Source: an uncultured Actinomycetes bacterium
GTDB lineage: Bacteria > Actinomycetota > Acidimicrobiia > IMCC26256 > PALSA-555
Direction of reading: 5' to 3'
DNA: 52,709 nt
NCBI GenBank assembly: GCA_937927875.1
Contig: CALEYV010000109.1
Location: forward strand, 1-52,709
Shown: one piece after another, positions 16,142 through 26,655 of the stretch
Numbering within the stretch: the stretch's first letter is position 1
How the letters are laid out: each line of letters begins with the position of its first letter
The notes under the pieces: model-generated
What the model saw: only the letters and a program-made list of their open reading frames with translations
Databases searched by the model: none
What the model was told of the DNA's origin: nothing
Position numbers and translations under genes: made by a program

Positions 16142-18490
16142 TCAGGCGGCTTGGGCCTCCGCGGCGGGCTCGACCAGCGCCAGGTCAAGGACCTCGGCCA
16201 CGTCGTCGACGAGGTGGAAGGTCATCGCCTCCCGGACCGCGGTCGGGACGTCCTCGAGGTCGGGCCCGTTGCGGGTGGGCAGGATCACCGTGGTGAGCCC
16301 GGCCCGCTGCGCCGCCAGCACCTTCTGCTTGACACCGCCGATGGGCAGCACGCGGCCCTGCAGCGTCACCTCGCCGGTCATGCCGACGTCTGCGCGCACC
16401 GGGCGGCCGGTGAGCAGGCTGGCCAGCGCGGTCGTCATCGTCACGCCCGCCGACGGGCCGTCCTTCGGGATGGCGCCGGCCGGGACGTGGACGTGGAAGC
16501 GCCGCGTCGCGTCGGCCGGGTTCACGCCCAGCTCGGCGGTGTGGCCCTGCACGTACGACAACGCGATCTGCGCCGACTCCTTCATGACGTCGCCGAGCTG
16601 CCCGGTGAGGGTCAGGCCCGGCTCGCCGGCCATGGCCGTCGCCTCGATGTACAGCACGTCGCCGCCGGTCCCGGTCACGGCCAGGCCGGTCGCCACGCCG
16701 GGGACCGCCGTGCGCGGGGTGTCCTCGGGGAAGAACCGAGGTCGACCGAGCGCGTCGGGGACCGCGTCGGCGTCGACGACGACCGGGGCGGTCGCGTCGC
16801 CGCTCACCAACCTCGCCGCCACCTTGCGCAGCAGCTTGCCCAGCTCCCGCTCGAGGCTCCGGACTCCGGCCTCCCGCGTGTAGTCGACCACGATGCGACG
16901 CAGCGCGCCGTCGTCGACCTGCACGTCGTCGGCACCGAGCCCGTTGCGCTCAAGCTGGCGGTCCAGCAGGTGGTCGCGAGCGATCGCGACCTTCTCGTCC
17001 TCGGTATACCCGTCGAGGCGGATCACCTCGAGCCGGTCCAGCAGCGGGCCCGGGATCGTCTCGGCGAGGTTCGCGGTCGCGAGGAACAGCACCTGCGACA
17101 AGTCGAGGTCCACGTCGAGGTAGTGGTCACGGAACGTGTGGTTCTGGGCCGGGTCGAGCACCTCGAGCAGCGCCGAGGACGGGTCGCCGCGCCAGTCGGC
17201 GCCGAGCTTGTCGACCTCGTCGAGGACGATGACCGGGTTCATGGTGCCGGCCTCGGTCAGGGCGCGGACGACCCGGCCGGGCCGGGCGCCGACGTAGGTG
17301 CGCCGGTGACCACGGATCTCGGCCTCGTCGTGCACGCCACCCAGCGCGACACGCGTGAACTGGCGCCCGAGGGCGCGAGCGATCGACTCGCCGAGCGACG
17401 TCTTGCCGACGCCGGGCGGGCCGACCAGGGCGAGGATGGCCCCGACCCCGCGGCCGGTGGCCTCCCCGAGCCCGCGCTCGGCGCGCAGCTTCCGCACCGC
17501 CAGGAACTCGATGATGCGGTCCTTCACGTCCCCGAGCCCGGTGTGGTCGGCGTCGAGGATGCGACGGGCCTCGCCGACGTCGAGGTTGTCGTCGGAGCGC
17601 TTGCCCCACGGCACCTCGAGCAGCGTGTCGAGCCAGCTGCGGATCCAGCCGTGCTCGGGGCTCTGGTCACTGGTGCGCTCCAGGCGGTCGATCTCGCGCG
17701 CCGCCGCCTCCCGGATCTTCTCCGGCAGGTCGCGCTCCTCGAGCGCCTTGCGGTACTCGCCGACGACGTCGCCGTCGTCCTCACCCAACTCCTTGCGGAT
17801 GGCGTCCATCTGGCGGCGCAGCAGGAACTCCTTCTGCTGGGCCTCCATCCCGTCGGTCACCTCGGTGCGGATGCGGTCCGCGACCTCGAGCTCGGCGAGG
17901 GCGTCGCGCGCCCAGCTGACCACCGCCTCGAGGCGGGCCTCGACGTCGAGGGTCTCGAGCAGCTCGACCTTGCGCTCCAGCGCCAGGTCCGGCCACCAGC
18001 CGGCGGTGTCCGCCAGCGCGCCCGGCTCGGTCACGCCCTGCAGCGCCTCGACCAGCCGCCCGGCGCGCAGCCGGGTCGCGATCTCGCTGACGATGGCCCG
18101 GTACTCGGTGGCCAGCTCGCGCGCCCGCGGCGAAGCCACGGCGGGCTCGGCCACCGGGTCGGCCTCGACGTAGAGGGCGGCGCCGGTGCCGGGCACGCCC
18201 ACCCCGACCACGGCCCGGGACAGGCCGCGCAGGACCAGCGCCTGGGCGCCGTTCGGCAGCTCGCCGGCGCTCTCGACCCGGGCCACGGTGCCGACCCGGG
18301 CGTAGCGGCCGTCGATCCGGGGCACGAGGAGGACCTGGCCGTCGTCGCCGGCCGCCTCGGCGGCCCGGCGGGCCTCGTCCGACTCGAGCGCCAGCGTCAC
18401 CACCATCTGGGGCAGCACGACGCCGGTGCTCAAGGGGAGCAGGGGCAGGACCAGGCGTTCGTCAACGGAGGGGCTCGTGTCCGCCATCAT
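16142..18490 (-). CDS. lon: ATP-dependent Lon protease
   Basis: 782 residues, normal LonA length. The N-terminal substrate-binding domain opens LVLPLLPLSTGVVLPQMV; a coiled linker follows (~200-300). AAA+ module: Walker A GPPGVGKTS (~357-365), Walker B VIVLDEVDK (~420-428), then RGHRRTYVGARPGR. The peptidase domain has the catalytic serine in PKDGPSAG (Ser680) and the catalytic lysine in GGVKQK (Lys721). The usual motif is GGxKEK, so the Glu is Gln here. It degrades misfolded and regulatory proteins in the cytoplasm. Transcribed alone. No full HspR (HAIR) box is visible upstream, only a half-site-like TTGAGC. Confidence 0.95.
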   Translation of the reverse strand: MMADTSPSVDERLVLPLLPLSTGVVLPQMVVTLALESDEARRAAEAAGDDGQVLLVPRIDGRYARVGTVARVESAGELPNGAQALVLRGLSRAVVGVGVPGTGAALYVEADPVAEPAVASPRARELATEYRAIVSEIATRLRAGRLVEALQGVTEPGALADTAGWWPDLALERKVELLETLDVEARLEAVVSWARDALAELEVADRIRTEVTDGMEAQQKEFLLRRQMDAIRKELGEDDGDVVGEYRKALEERDLPEKIREAAAREIDRLERTSDQSPEHGWIRSWLDTLLEVPWGKRSDDNLDVGEARRILDADHTGLGDVKDRIIEFLAVRKLRAERGLGEATGRGVGAILALVGPPGVGKTSLGESIARALGRQFTRVALGGVHDEAEIRGHRRTYVGARPGRVVRALTEAGTMNPVIVLDEVDKLGADWRGDPSSALLEVLDPAQNHTFRDHYLDVDLDLSQVLFLATANLAETIPGPLLDRLEVIRLDGYTEDEKVAIARDHLLDRQLERNGLGADDVQVDDGALRRIVVDYTREAGVRSLERELGKLLRKVAARLVSGDATAPVVVDADAVPDALGRPRFFPEDTPRTAVPGVATGLAVTGTGGDVLYIEATAMAGEPGLTLTGQLGDVMKESAQIALSYVQGHTAELGVNPADATRRFHVHVPAGAIPKDGPSAGVTMTTALASLLTGRPVRADVGMTGEVTLQGRVLPIGGVKQKVLAAQRAGLTTVILPTRNGPDLEDVPTAVREAMTFHLVDDVAEVLDLALVEPAAEAQAA

Positions 18491-18603
18491 GACCTCGACT
18501 CGGCGATTACAGGATTACAAGGCGCTCAACCGCGGGCCGGGGGCGCTCATTCCCGACCGTGACCCTCGTCAATTGGCCGGGAGGCCTTGGGAATCGGGCG
18601 ATT

Positions 18604-18621
18604 CCGGGCTCGGGAGCCCGG
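18604..18621 (-). terminator. Hairpin downstream of fumC
   Basis: CCGGGCT (18604-18610), CGGG loop, AGCCCGG (18615-18621): 7-bp perfect stem 20 bp past the fumC stop, in the 150-bp gap before lon. A second short GC hairpin (GCCCC-GCC-GGGGC) lies just before it. Confidence 0.45.
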
Positions 18622-18640
18622 GGACGCCCCGCCGGGGCGC

Positions 18641-20035
<1,395 letters not shown>

Positions 20036-20046
20036 CCCGTTCGACG

Positions 20047-20898
20047 CTACCCCGGCGCCTCGTCCCGGCCCCGACCGGCTCGGCGGACGTGGCGGTCGAA
20101 GGACGCTCGCAGGTACGGGCCGAGCAGCCCCGCCGCGCGCGCCAGGACCGCGGTGCCGGCGTCGGCGGTGATGACGAGCCGGTCCCGCTCGACGCCCCGC
20201 ACGATCGCCCGCGCCACCGTCTGCGGGGACCGCACCTTGATCCCGGCCGAGATGCGCGCCGTCGCCGCCGGCTTGTCGAGGTTCTCCCGGGCCAGCCCGG
20301 GGGTGTCGGTGTCGGGCGGGTAGGCGCAGCCGACGACCACGTCGTAGGGCTTCAGCTCGGCCCGCAGCGTCTCGGCGAGGCCTCGCACCGCGAACTTGGC
20401 GGGCGCGTACGCGGCGTAGCCGTACACGCCGACGAGGCCCGCCGTCGACGACACGAGGACGAGATGGCCCCGGCGCCGCTCGATCATCGACGGCACGACC
20501 GCCCGCACCGCGTGGAGGGTGCCGAAGTAGTCGAGCGCCATCTGCTCCTCGAAGACGCGGCGGGCCAACCGCTCGAAATGGCCGGGTCGGGCCGCGCCCG
20601 CGCTCGTCACCAGCACGTCGACCGGACCCAGCTGGGCGGTGAGGAGCGCGCAAGCGGCCTCGAGCCGCTCCGGGTCGGTCACGTCGGCGGGCTCGGCGGC
20701 GACGCGGGTGCGGTCCCCCGCGCCCCGCTCGAGCTCGTCGAGCGCGCTCGAGAGCCGCTCGACGTCGCGCGCCACGATCGAGACCCGGGCTCCCCGCTCG
20801 AGGGCCAACCGGGCCGTCTCGAGGCCGATCCCGCTCGACCCACCGGTCACGAGCACGTGCGCGTCCGCGAGCCGGGTCACGGGCCGGGATGCTGCCAT
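20047..20898 (-). CDS. Short-chain dehydrogenase, 3-ketodihydrosphingosine reductase-like
   Basis: 283 residues from the ATG at 20898. NAD(P)-binding VLVTGGSSGIGLETARLA, catalytic Ser in VLVSSTAGLVG, and the Tyr/Lys pair in YAAYAPAKFAVRGLAETL. The stretch CAYPPDTDTPG is characteristic of the KDSR group, which reduces 3-ketosphinganine in sphingolipid synthesis in eukaryotes. In bacteria, members with this motif are mostly uncharacterised, so the exact substrate stays open; a long-chain ketone or ketoacyl compound is reasonable. The C-terminus is Arg-rich and may lie at a membrane. Divergent from the hydrolase at 20932. Confidence 0.85.
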   Translation of the reverse strand: MAASRPVTRLADAHVLVTGGSSGIGLETARLALERGARVSIVARDVERLSSALDELERGAGDRTRVAAEPADVTDPERLEAACALLTAQLGPVDVLVTSAGAARPGHFERLARRVFEEQMALDYFGTLHAVRAVVPSMIERRRGHLVLVSSTAGLVGVYGYAAYAPAKFAVRGLAETLRAELKPYDVVVGCAYPPDTDTPGLARENLDKPAATARISAGIKVRSPQTVARAIVRGVERDRLVITADAGTAVLARAAGLLGPYLRASFDRHVRRAGRGRDEAPG

Positions 20899-20931
20899 AG
20901 GTCGACGAGGCTCCGATACGTTGCCGAGGGC

Positions 20932-23166
20932 ATGACCCGTCTCCCGCTGCTGCTCGCGGCGGTGGTCGTGGGCGGGGCCGCCGTGGCGCCGGGCCCCGAG
21001 GCGGCGACGGCGCCGAGCCCGGCGCCGCTGGTGCGCGCCCGGGCCGGGGGCGGCTTCCACGCCGCCGGCAGCGTCGAGCAGGTGTACGTGACCGGCGTCA
21101 GCCCGGGGTCGCGGCTGTCGCTCCTCGACGCGAGCGGCGCCCGGGTGCGCCAGGGGCACACCGACGCCCAGGGGGCGCTGCTGTTCCGGGGCGTCGCGCC
21201 GGGCGGCGGCTACCGGGTCGAGCAGCGCAGCGGCGGGCACGCCCGCTCGCCGGCGCTGCGGGTGCTGCGCCCGGACGAGACCCCGCCCCCGTCCTTCTAC
21301 CAGGGCCAGCACCTCTCGAACGGCTACGGCTACCTCACGACGCGCGACGGCACCCAGCTGGCCGTCAACGTGCATCTCCCGGGCCCGGTCGACCAGGGCC
21401 CGTACCCGACCGTCGTCGAGTACTCGGGCTACGACCCCGCCAACCCGACCAGCGCCCAGCCCGCCTCGATGATCGCCCAGTCGCTCGGCTACGCGACGGT
21501 CGGGGTCAACATGCGCGGCACCGGCTGCTCGGGCGGCGCGTGGGACTTCTTCGAGCCGCTGCAGTCCCTCGACGGCTACGACGCCATCGAGGCCGTCGCC
21601 GCCCAGCCGTGGGTGCTCCACGGCAAGGTCGGCATGGTCGGCATCTCCTACCCCGGCATCACCCAGCTGTTCGTCGCCGCCACCCGTCCGCCGCACCTGG
21701 CCGCCATCACGCCGCTGTCGGTCATCGACGACACCTACCGCGGCGTCCTCTACCCGGGCGGGATCCTGAACACCGGCTTCGCGGTCGCGTGGGCGAAGGA
21801 CCGCCAGCACGACGCCCGCCCCGCGCCCGACGGCGGCCAGCCGTGGGCGCGGCGGCGCATCCAGGCCGGGGACACCGTGTGCGCCGCCAACCAGGCGCTG
21901 CGCCTCCAGACCCCGAACGTGCTCACCGAGATCGACGCCGGCCGCTTCTATGACCCGGCCCGCTACGACCACCTGACCCCCGACCTGCTGGTGCCGAAGA
22001 TCACCGTGCCCACCTTCCTCGCCGGCGCGGTCGAGGACGAACAGGTCGGTGGCCACTGGCCCGAGCTCATCAGCCACTTCGCGGCCTCGACGAAGCTGAA
22101 GGTCACGATCACCAACGGGACCCACGTCGAGCCGTTCGGCCCCGCGGTGGCGATCCGGTGGGGCGAGTTCCTCGACTTCTACGTCGCCCAGCGCATCCCG
22201 TCGGTCCCGGCCGGGCTCCGGGCCGCCGCGCCCGTCGCGTACTCGAGCATCTTCGGCACGCCGCTGACGCTGCCCCCGGACCGGTTCGCGGGCCAGACCG
22301 ACTACGCGGCCGCCCTGGCCCGCTACGAGACCGAGTCGAGGGTGCGCGTCCTGTTCGACAACGGCGCCGGCACGCCCACCGGCGCGCCCGAGCCCGGGTT
22401 CGAGGCGTCGTTCCCGAGCTGGCCGCCGCCCGGCGTGCAGCCGACCACCTGGTACCTGCGGTCGGGCGGGCGGCTGAACCGGTCGGCGCCGCCCGCGCCG
22501 GACCGCGGTTCCGACTCCTACCGCTACGACCCGGGCTCGGTGCCGGCGACCGACGCCACCCCGAAGACGATCGACGCCATCTGGACCTCGCTGCCCCCGT
22601 ACAACTGGCAGCCACCCCGGGCCGACGCCGCGCTCACCTACACGAGCGACCGGCTGCCGAGCGACGTGGTGCTCACCGGCCCGGCCAGCGTCGACCTGTG
22701 GCTGCGGACGAGCGCGCCCGACACCGACCTCGAGGTCGTGCTGACCGAGGTCCGCCCTGACGGCCAGGAGATGTACGTGCAGAGCGGGTGGCTGCGGGCC
22801 AGCCACCGCAGCACGCTGCGCGCCGATTCGACCCCGCTCGAGCCCCGCTACAGCGACGAGCGGGCCCAGGTCCGGTCGATGCCGAAGGGCCGGTACGCGC
22901 TGGTGCGGGTCCCCCTGTTCCCGATCGTGCACGCGTTCCGGGCGGGGTCGCGCCTGCGGGTCGTCATCCAGGCCCCCGGCGGCAACCGGCCCCAGTGGGC
23001 GTTCGACGACCTGCCCGGTCCGGCTCGCAACCAGGTGGCCCGTTCGGCCACGCTGGCGTCCAAGATCGTGCTGCCCGTGAACCCCACCGTCGCCGTACCC
23101 ACCCCGCTGCCGCCCTGCCCGTCGCTGCGGGGCGAGCCCTGCCGCCCCGCGAGCCCGCCCGGATGA
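20932..23166 (+). CDS. Secreted CocE/NonD-type hydrolase (X-Pro dipeptidyl-peptidase S15 family)
   Basis: 744 residues from the ATG at 20932 with CGAGGG upstream. A signal peptide (MTRLPLLLAAVVVGGAAVAPG) leads into an Ig-like N-terminal segment, then the alpha/beta-hydrolase domain (RDGTQLAVNVHLPG, VNMRGTGCSGG) with the nucleophile in GISYPG (Ser239). The C-terminal jelly-roll typical of CocE/NonD begins near LTGPASVDLWLRTSAPDTDLEVVL. The family cleaves X-Pro peptides or esters such as cocaine and glutaryl-7-ACA; here the extracellular substrate is unknown. It ends in ATGA overlap with the DUF885 peptidase, so the two are translationally coupled. Confidence 0.88.
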   Translation: MTRLPLLLAAVVVGGAAVAPGPEAATAPSPAPLVRARAGGGFHAAGSVEQVYVTGVSPGSRLSLLDASGARVRQGHTDAQGALLFRGVAPGGGYRVEQRSGGHARSPALRVLRPDETPPPSFYQGQHLSNGYGYLTTRDGTQLAVNVHLPGPVDQGPYPTVVEYSGYDPANPTSAQPASMIAQSLGYATVGVNMRGTGCSGGAWDFFEPLQSLDGYDAIEAVAAQPWVLHGKVGMVGISYPGITQLFVAATRPPHLAAITPLSVIDDTYRGVLYPGGILNTGFAVAWAKDRQHDARPAPDGGQPWARRRIQAGDTVCAANQALRLQTPNVLTEIDAGRFYDPARYDHLTPDLLVPKITVPTFLAGAVEDEQVGGHWPELISHFAASTKLKVTITNGTHVEPFGPAVAIRWGEFLDFYVAQRIPSVPAGLRAAAPVAYSSIFGTPLTLPPDRFAGQTDYAAALARYETESRVRVLFDNGAGTPTGAPEPGFEASFPSWPPPGVQPTTWYLRSGGRLNRSAPPAPDRGSDSYRYDPGSVPATDATPKTIDAIWTSLPPYNWQPPRADAALTYTSDRLPSDVVLTGPASVDLWLRTSAPDTDLEVVLTEVRPDGQEMYVQSGWLRASHRSTLRADSTPLEPRYSDERAQVRSMPKGRYALVRVPLFPIVHAFRAGSRLRVVIQAPGGNRPQWAFDDLPGPARNQVARSATLASKIVLPVNPTVAVPTPLPPCPSLRGEPCRPASPPG

Positions 23167-24845
23167 GCGCCGTCGCCGACCTCGCCGACCGCTACGTGGA
23201 GCGGGCCGCCGCCCTCGACCCGGTCGCGGCGACCTTCGAGGGGCTGCCCGGCTACGACGACGAGCTGACCGACTACTCGCCGGACGCCATCAACGAGCGC
23301 CTCGAGCACGACCGCCGCACCCGGGCCGAGCTGGACCGGACGCCGGCCGAGGGGGACGACGACCGGGTCGCGGCCGAGGTGCTGCGCCGGTTCCTCGACC
23401 TCAGCATCGAGCTCACCGAGACCGGCGAGCCGCTCCGGGCGCTGCGGATCCTCGACAGCCCGGTGTCGAGCGTCCGCATGGTGTTCGACCTCATGCCCCA
23501 GGCGACCGAGGAGGACTGGGACGCCATCACGGCCCGGGCCGCGAAGGTCCCCCAGGCGCTGTCGTCGTTCCAGGACGCGCTCACCGAGGGGGCCGCCGAG
23601 GGCCTGGTGGCGGCGCGTCGTCAGGTCGTGGCGTGCGCCAAGCAGGCCGACACGTGGGGCGGCCAGCGCGACACCGGCGAGCTTCCCTTCTTCCTCGGGC
23701 TGCTCGACCGCTTCGACGCCACCGGCCTCGACCAGCCGGCCCTGCGGACGCGGCTCGAGAGCGTGGCCGGACGCGCCACCGCCGCCTACGCGTCGCTCGG
23801 CCGGTACCTGGTCGAGGAGTACGAGCCCTCCGTCACCGACCAGGACGCGGTCGGGGAGGAGCGGTACGCGCGCCTGGCGCGCGCCTACACCGGCACCGCG
23901 CTCGACCTGCACGAGACGTACCGCTGGGGCTGGGAGGAGCTGGCGCGGATCGAGGACGCGATGACGAGCGTCGCCGACCGGATCCTGCCCGGCGAGTCGA
24001 TCCCGGCCGTCATCGAGCACCTCGAGCGCGACCCGACCCGCAGCATCGAGGGCGTCGACGCCTTCCAGCCCTGGCTGCAGGACCTGCTCGACCGAACCGT
24101 CGCCGAGCTCGACGGCGTCCACTTCGACATCCCGGCGCCGGTGCGACGCGTCGAGGCGATGATCGCCCCGCCCGGCGGCGCGGCCGCGATGTACTACACG
24201 GGCCCGTCGGAGGACTTCAGCCGCCCGGGCCGGACCTGGTACCCGACGCTCGGGCGCACCCGGTTCCCGCTGTGGGGCGAGGTGAGCATCTGCTACCACG
24301 AGGGCGTCCCCGGCCATCACCTCCAGATCGGCACCGTCCGCTACCTCGCCGACCGGCTGAACCGCTTCCAGCGGACGATGGCCGGCACCTCCGGGCACGC
24401 CGAGGGCTGGGCGCTGTACGCGGAGCGGCTGATGGGCGAGCTCGGCTACCTCGACGACCCCGCCTTCGAGCTCGGCATGCTGCGCGCCCAGGCGATGCGC
24501 GCGGTGCGGGTCGTCGTCGACATCGGCCTGCACCTCGAGCTGGCGATCCCGGCCTCCGAGCGGTACCACGCCGGCGAGCGGTGGACGCCCGAGCTGGCGC
24601 TGCCGTTCGTGATCGACCGCAGCCACTTCCCGCCCGACTTCATGGCCAGCGAGGTCGACCGGTACCTCGGGCTGCCCGGGCAGGCCATCTCCTACAAGGT
24701 CGGGGAGCGGGCGTGGCTCCGGGCCCGGGACGAGGCCCGGCGGCGCCACGGGGCCGGCTTCGACCTCAAGGCCTTCCACCGGTTCGCGCTGGAGCTGGGC
24801 CCGATGGGGCTCGACCAGCTCGAGGCCGAGCTGGCTCGCTTCTAG
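23163..24845 (+). CDS. DUF885 family zinc metallopeptidase-like protein
   Basis: 560 residues, the usual DUF885 length. The motif YHEGVPGHHLQ (HEGVPGHH at 379-386) supplies the two zinc-binding histidines and the catalytic glutamate, with downstream GTSGHAEGWALYAE giving the third ligand. The N-terminus begins as in family members (ADLADRYVERAAALDPVAATFEG). No signal peptide, so it is predicted to act in the cytoplasm. The start is the ATG at 23163, overlapping the stop of the CocE-like gene. It runs tail-to-tail into pepF, sharing a CTAG in which both stop codons are read. Confidence 0.85.
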   Translation: MSAVADLADRYVERAAALDPVAATFEGLPGYDDELTDYSPDAINERLEHDRRTRAELDRTPAEGDDDRVAAEVLRRFLDLSIELTETGEPLRALRILDSPVSSVRMVFDLMPQATEEDWDAITARAAKVPQALSSFQDALTEGAAEGLVAARRQVVACAKQADTWGGQRDTGELPFFLGLLDRFDATGLDQPALRTRLESVAGRATAAYASLGRYLVEEYEPSVTDQDAVGEERYARLARAYTGTALDLHETYRWGWEELARIEDAMTSVADRILPGESIPAVIEHLERDPTRSIEGVDAFQPWLQDLLDRTVAELDGVHFDIPAPVRRVEAMIAPPGGAAAMYYTGPSEDFSRPGRTWYPTLGRTRFPLWGEVSICYHEGVPGHHLQIGTVRYLADRLNRFQRTMAGTSGHAEGWALYAERLMGELGYLDDPAFELGMLRAQAMRAVRVVVDIGLHLELAIPASERYHAGERWTPELALPFVIDRSHFPPDFMASEVDRYLGLPGQAISYKVGERAWLRARDEARRRHGAGFDLKAFHRFALELGPMGLDQLEAELARF

Positions 24846-26644
24846 GCCGGGACGCGCCCGGCCGCGACCGCGGCCTGCTCGGCGGCCGCCAGCTGCTCCT
24901 CGACGATGGCGATCCCGCCGTCCCAGAAGCCGGGGTCGGCGAGGTCGACGCCGACGATCCGCCCCAGCGCCTCCGGGGTGTCCGAGCCGCCCCTGGACAG
25001 CAGCTCGAGGTACGCGGGGACGAACGCCGCGCCCTGCCGCTCGTACTCGCGGTACACCGAGAGCGCGAGCAGCTGCCCGTACGCGTAGGCGTACACGTAC
25101 CCGGGCGTGCCGATGAAGTGCGGAATGTAGGACCACCAGCTCCGGTAGCCGGGGGTCAGCTCGACCGCGGCGCCGAGCATGTCGGCCTGGGTCTCGACCC
25201 AGCACTCGCCGAACCGGTCGACGCTGAGCTCGCCCTCCTCGCGCCGCTCGGTGTGCACGCGGTCCTCGAACCGGTTCATCGCGATCTGGCGGAACACGGT
25301 CGCGATCTGGCCCTCGAGGCTCTCGGCGAGCAGCGCCAGGCGCGCGTCGGGGTCGGTGGTGTCGGCGAGCAGCCGCCCGAACGTGACCGTCTCCCCGAAC
25401 ACCGACGCCGTCTCGGCCAGCGTGAGCGGCGTCGACTGGTGGAACACGCCCTGGCCCCGGGCCAGGTAGGCGTGGGCGCCGTGCCCGAGCTCGTGGGCGA
25501 GGGTGAGCACGTCGCGCCGGCGACCGGTCCAGTTGAGCAGCACGTACGGGTGCAGCGAGGGGACCGTGTAGGCGCAGAACGCGCCCGGCCGCTTCCCGGG
25601 CCGCACCGGGGCGTCGATCCACGGCTGCGCGAAGAACCGCCCGACGACGTCGGCCAGCTCCGGGGAGAACGACGAGTACGCGTCGAGCACCAGCTCCTTG
25701 GCGCCGGACCAGCCCATGGGCGTATCCTCGGCCGCGATCGACGCCATCCGGTCGTAGTCGGCGATCCGGTCGAGGCCGAGCAGCCGCGCCTTCAGCGCGT
25801 ACCAGCGCTGCGGGATGTCGTAGCGGCGCACCACTGCGTCGACCAGCGCCTGCACCGACTCGTCGCTCGCCTCGTTGTCGAGGTTCCGGCTCGCCAGCCA
25901 GTTCGGGTAGTGCCGGATCCGGTCGTCGCTGGCCTTGTCGGCCAGCAGGGTGTTGAAGATGAAGCCCCGGGTCCGCAGCCCGGGCCCGAGCGCCTCGGTG
26001 ACCGCCTCGGCCGCGGCCCGCCGGATGTCCCGGTCCGGGGCCTGCAGCCGGGCCAGCGCCTCCTCGAGCGAGGCCGGCCCGTCGTCGAGGTCGACGGTCA
26101 GCGCCGCCGTCTGCTCGCTGAACAGCCGCGCCCAGGCGCTCTTCCCGGTCACCGACTTGTCGGCGAGGACGCGCTCCTCGGGCTCGCTGCGCAGGTGGGG
26201 CCGGTAGCGGCGCACCGAGCGGAGGTGATGGCGGCAGAAGTCGAGCGCAGGGTCGTCGATGATCGCCGCCACGTGCTCGTCGGGCAGGGCCGCCCACTCG
26301 AGCTCGACGAAGAGCAGCTCGTTCGAGATCGCGGTGGCGCGCTCCTCGACCGCCGCCAGCAGCGCGCCCCGGGCGGGATCGGCGGTGTCGACCGCGAACC
26401 GCAGCGCGGCGTACGAGCCGGCCCGTCCGAGCAGCTCGCTGATCTCGCCCAGCTCGTGCATCAGGGTCGCGATGCCGCCCGCGTCGAGGTCGGCGACCCG
26501 CTCCCGGTAGCCGCCGAGGTCAGCGGCGCGGCGCTCGGCGTCGTCGAGCTGCTGGGTCACGCCGGCGTCGCTCTGGCCGTCAACGAGCGGCTCGAGGTCC
26601 CACGCGACGTCGCCCGCGGTGCGGTCGACGTCGGTGGCAGTCAT
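24842..26644 (-). CDS. pepF: Oligoendopeptidase F (M3 family)
   Basis: 600 residues from the ATG at 26644. The zinc site TLAHELGHGAHAYLA (HELGH at 384-388) and the downstream ETASVFGETV (third ligand Glu) match M3B peptidases, as does the PGYVYAYAYGQLLALSVY segment near the C-terminus. The enzyme cuts peptides of about 7-17 residues in the cytoplasm. Together with the DUF885 gene it could digest peptides, including those imported by the peptide transporter, but this pairing is inference from proximity. It is 11 bp from the helD gene upstream on the same strand. Confidence 0.93.
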   Translation of the reverse strand: MTATDVDRTAGDVAWDLEPLVDGQSDAGVTQQLDDAERRAADLGGYRERVADLDAGGIATLMHELGEISELLGRAGSYAALRFAVDTADPARGALLAAVEERATAISNELLFVELEWAALPDEHVAAIIDDPALDFCRHHLRSVRRYRPHLRSEPEERVLADKSVTGKSAWARLFSEQTAALTVDLDDGPASLEEALARLQAPDRDIRRAAAEAVTEALGPGLRTRGFIFNTLLADKASDDRIRHYPNWLASRNLDNEASDESVQALVDAVVRRYDIPQRWYALKARLLGLDRIADYDRMASIAAEDTPMGWSGAKELVLDAYSSFSPELADVVGRFFAQPWIDAPVRPGKRPGAFCAYTVPSLHPYVLLNWTGRRRDVLTLAHELGHGAHAYLARGQGVFHQSTPLTLAETASVFGETVTFGRLLADTTDPDARLALLAESLEGQIATVFRQIAMNRFEDRVHTERREEGELSVDRFGECWVETQADMLGAAVELTPGYRSWWSYIPHFIGTPGYVYAYAYGQLLALSVYREYERQGAAFVPAYLELLSRGGSDTPEALGRIVGVDLADPGFWDGGIAIVEEQLAAAEQAAVAAGRVPA

Positions 26645-26655
26645 CGGCGCCGATC

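Noticed and set aside
16124..18562. 812-codon plus-strand frame opposite lon
   Set aside because: The opposite strand encodes a complete Lon protease with all catalytic motifs; this frame is a codon-position shadow.
18491..18600. HAIR/HspR box in front of lon
   Set aside because: Only a half-like TTGAGC is present; the CTTGAGT-N7-ACTCAAG dyad is not formed.
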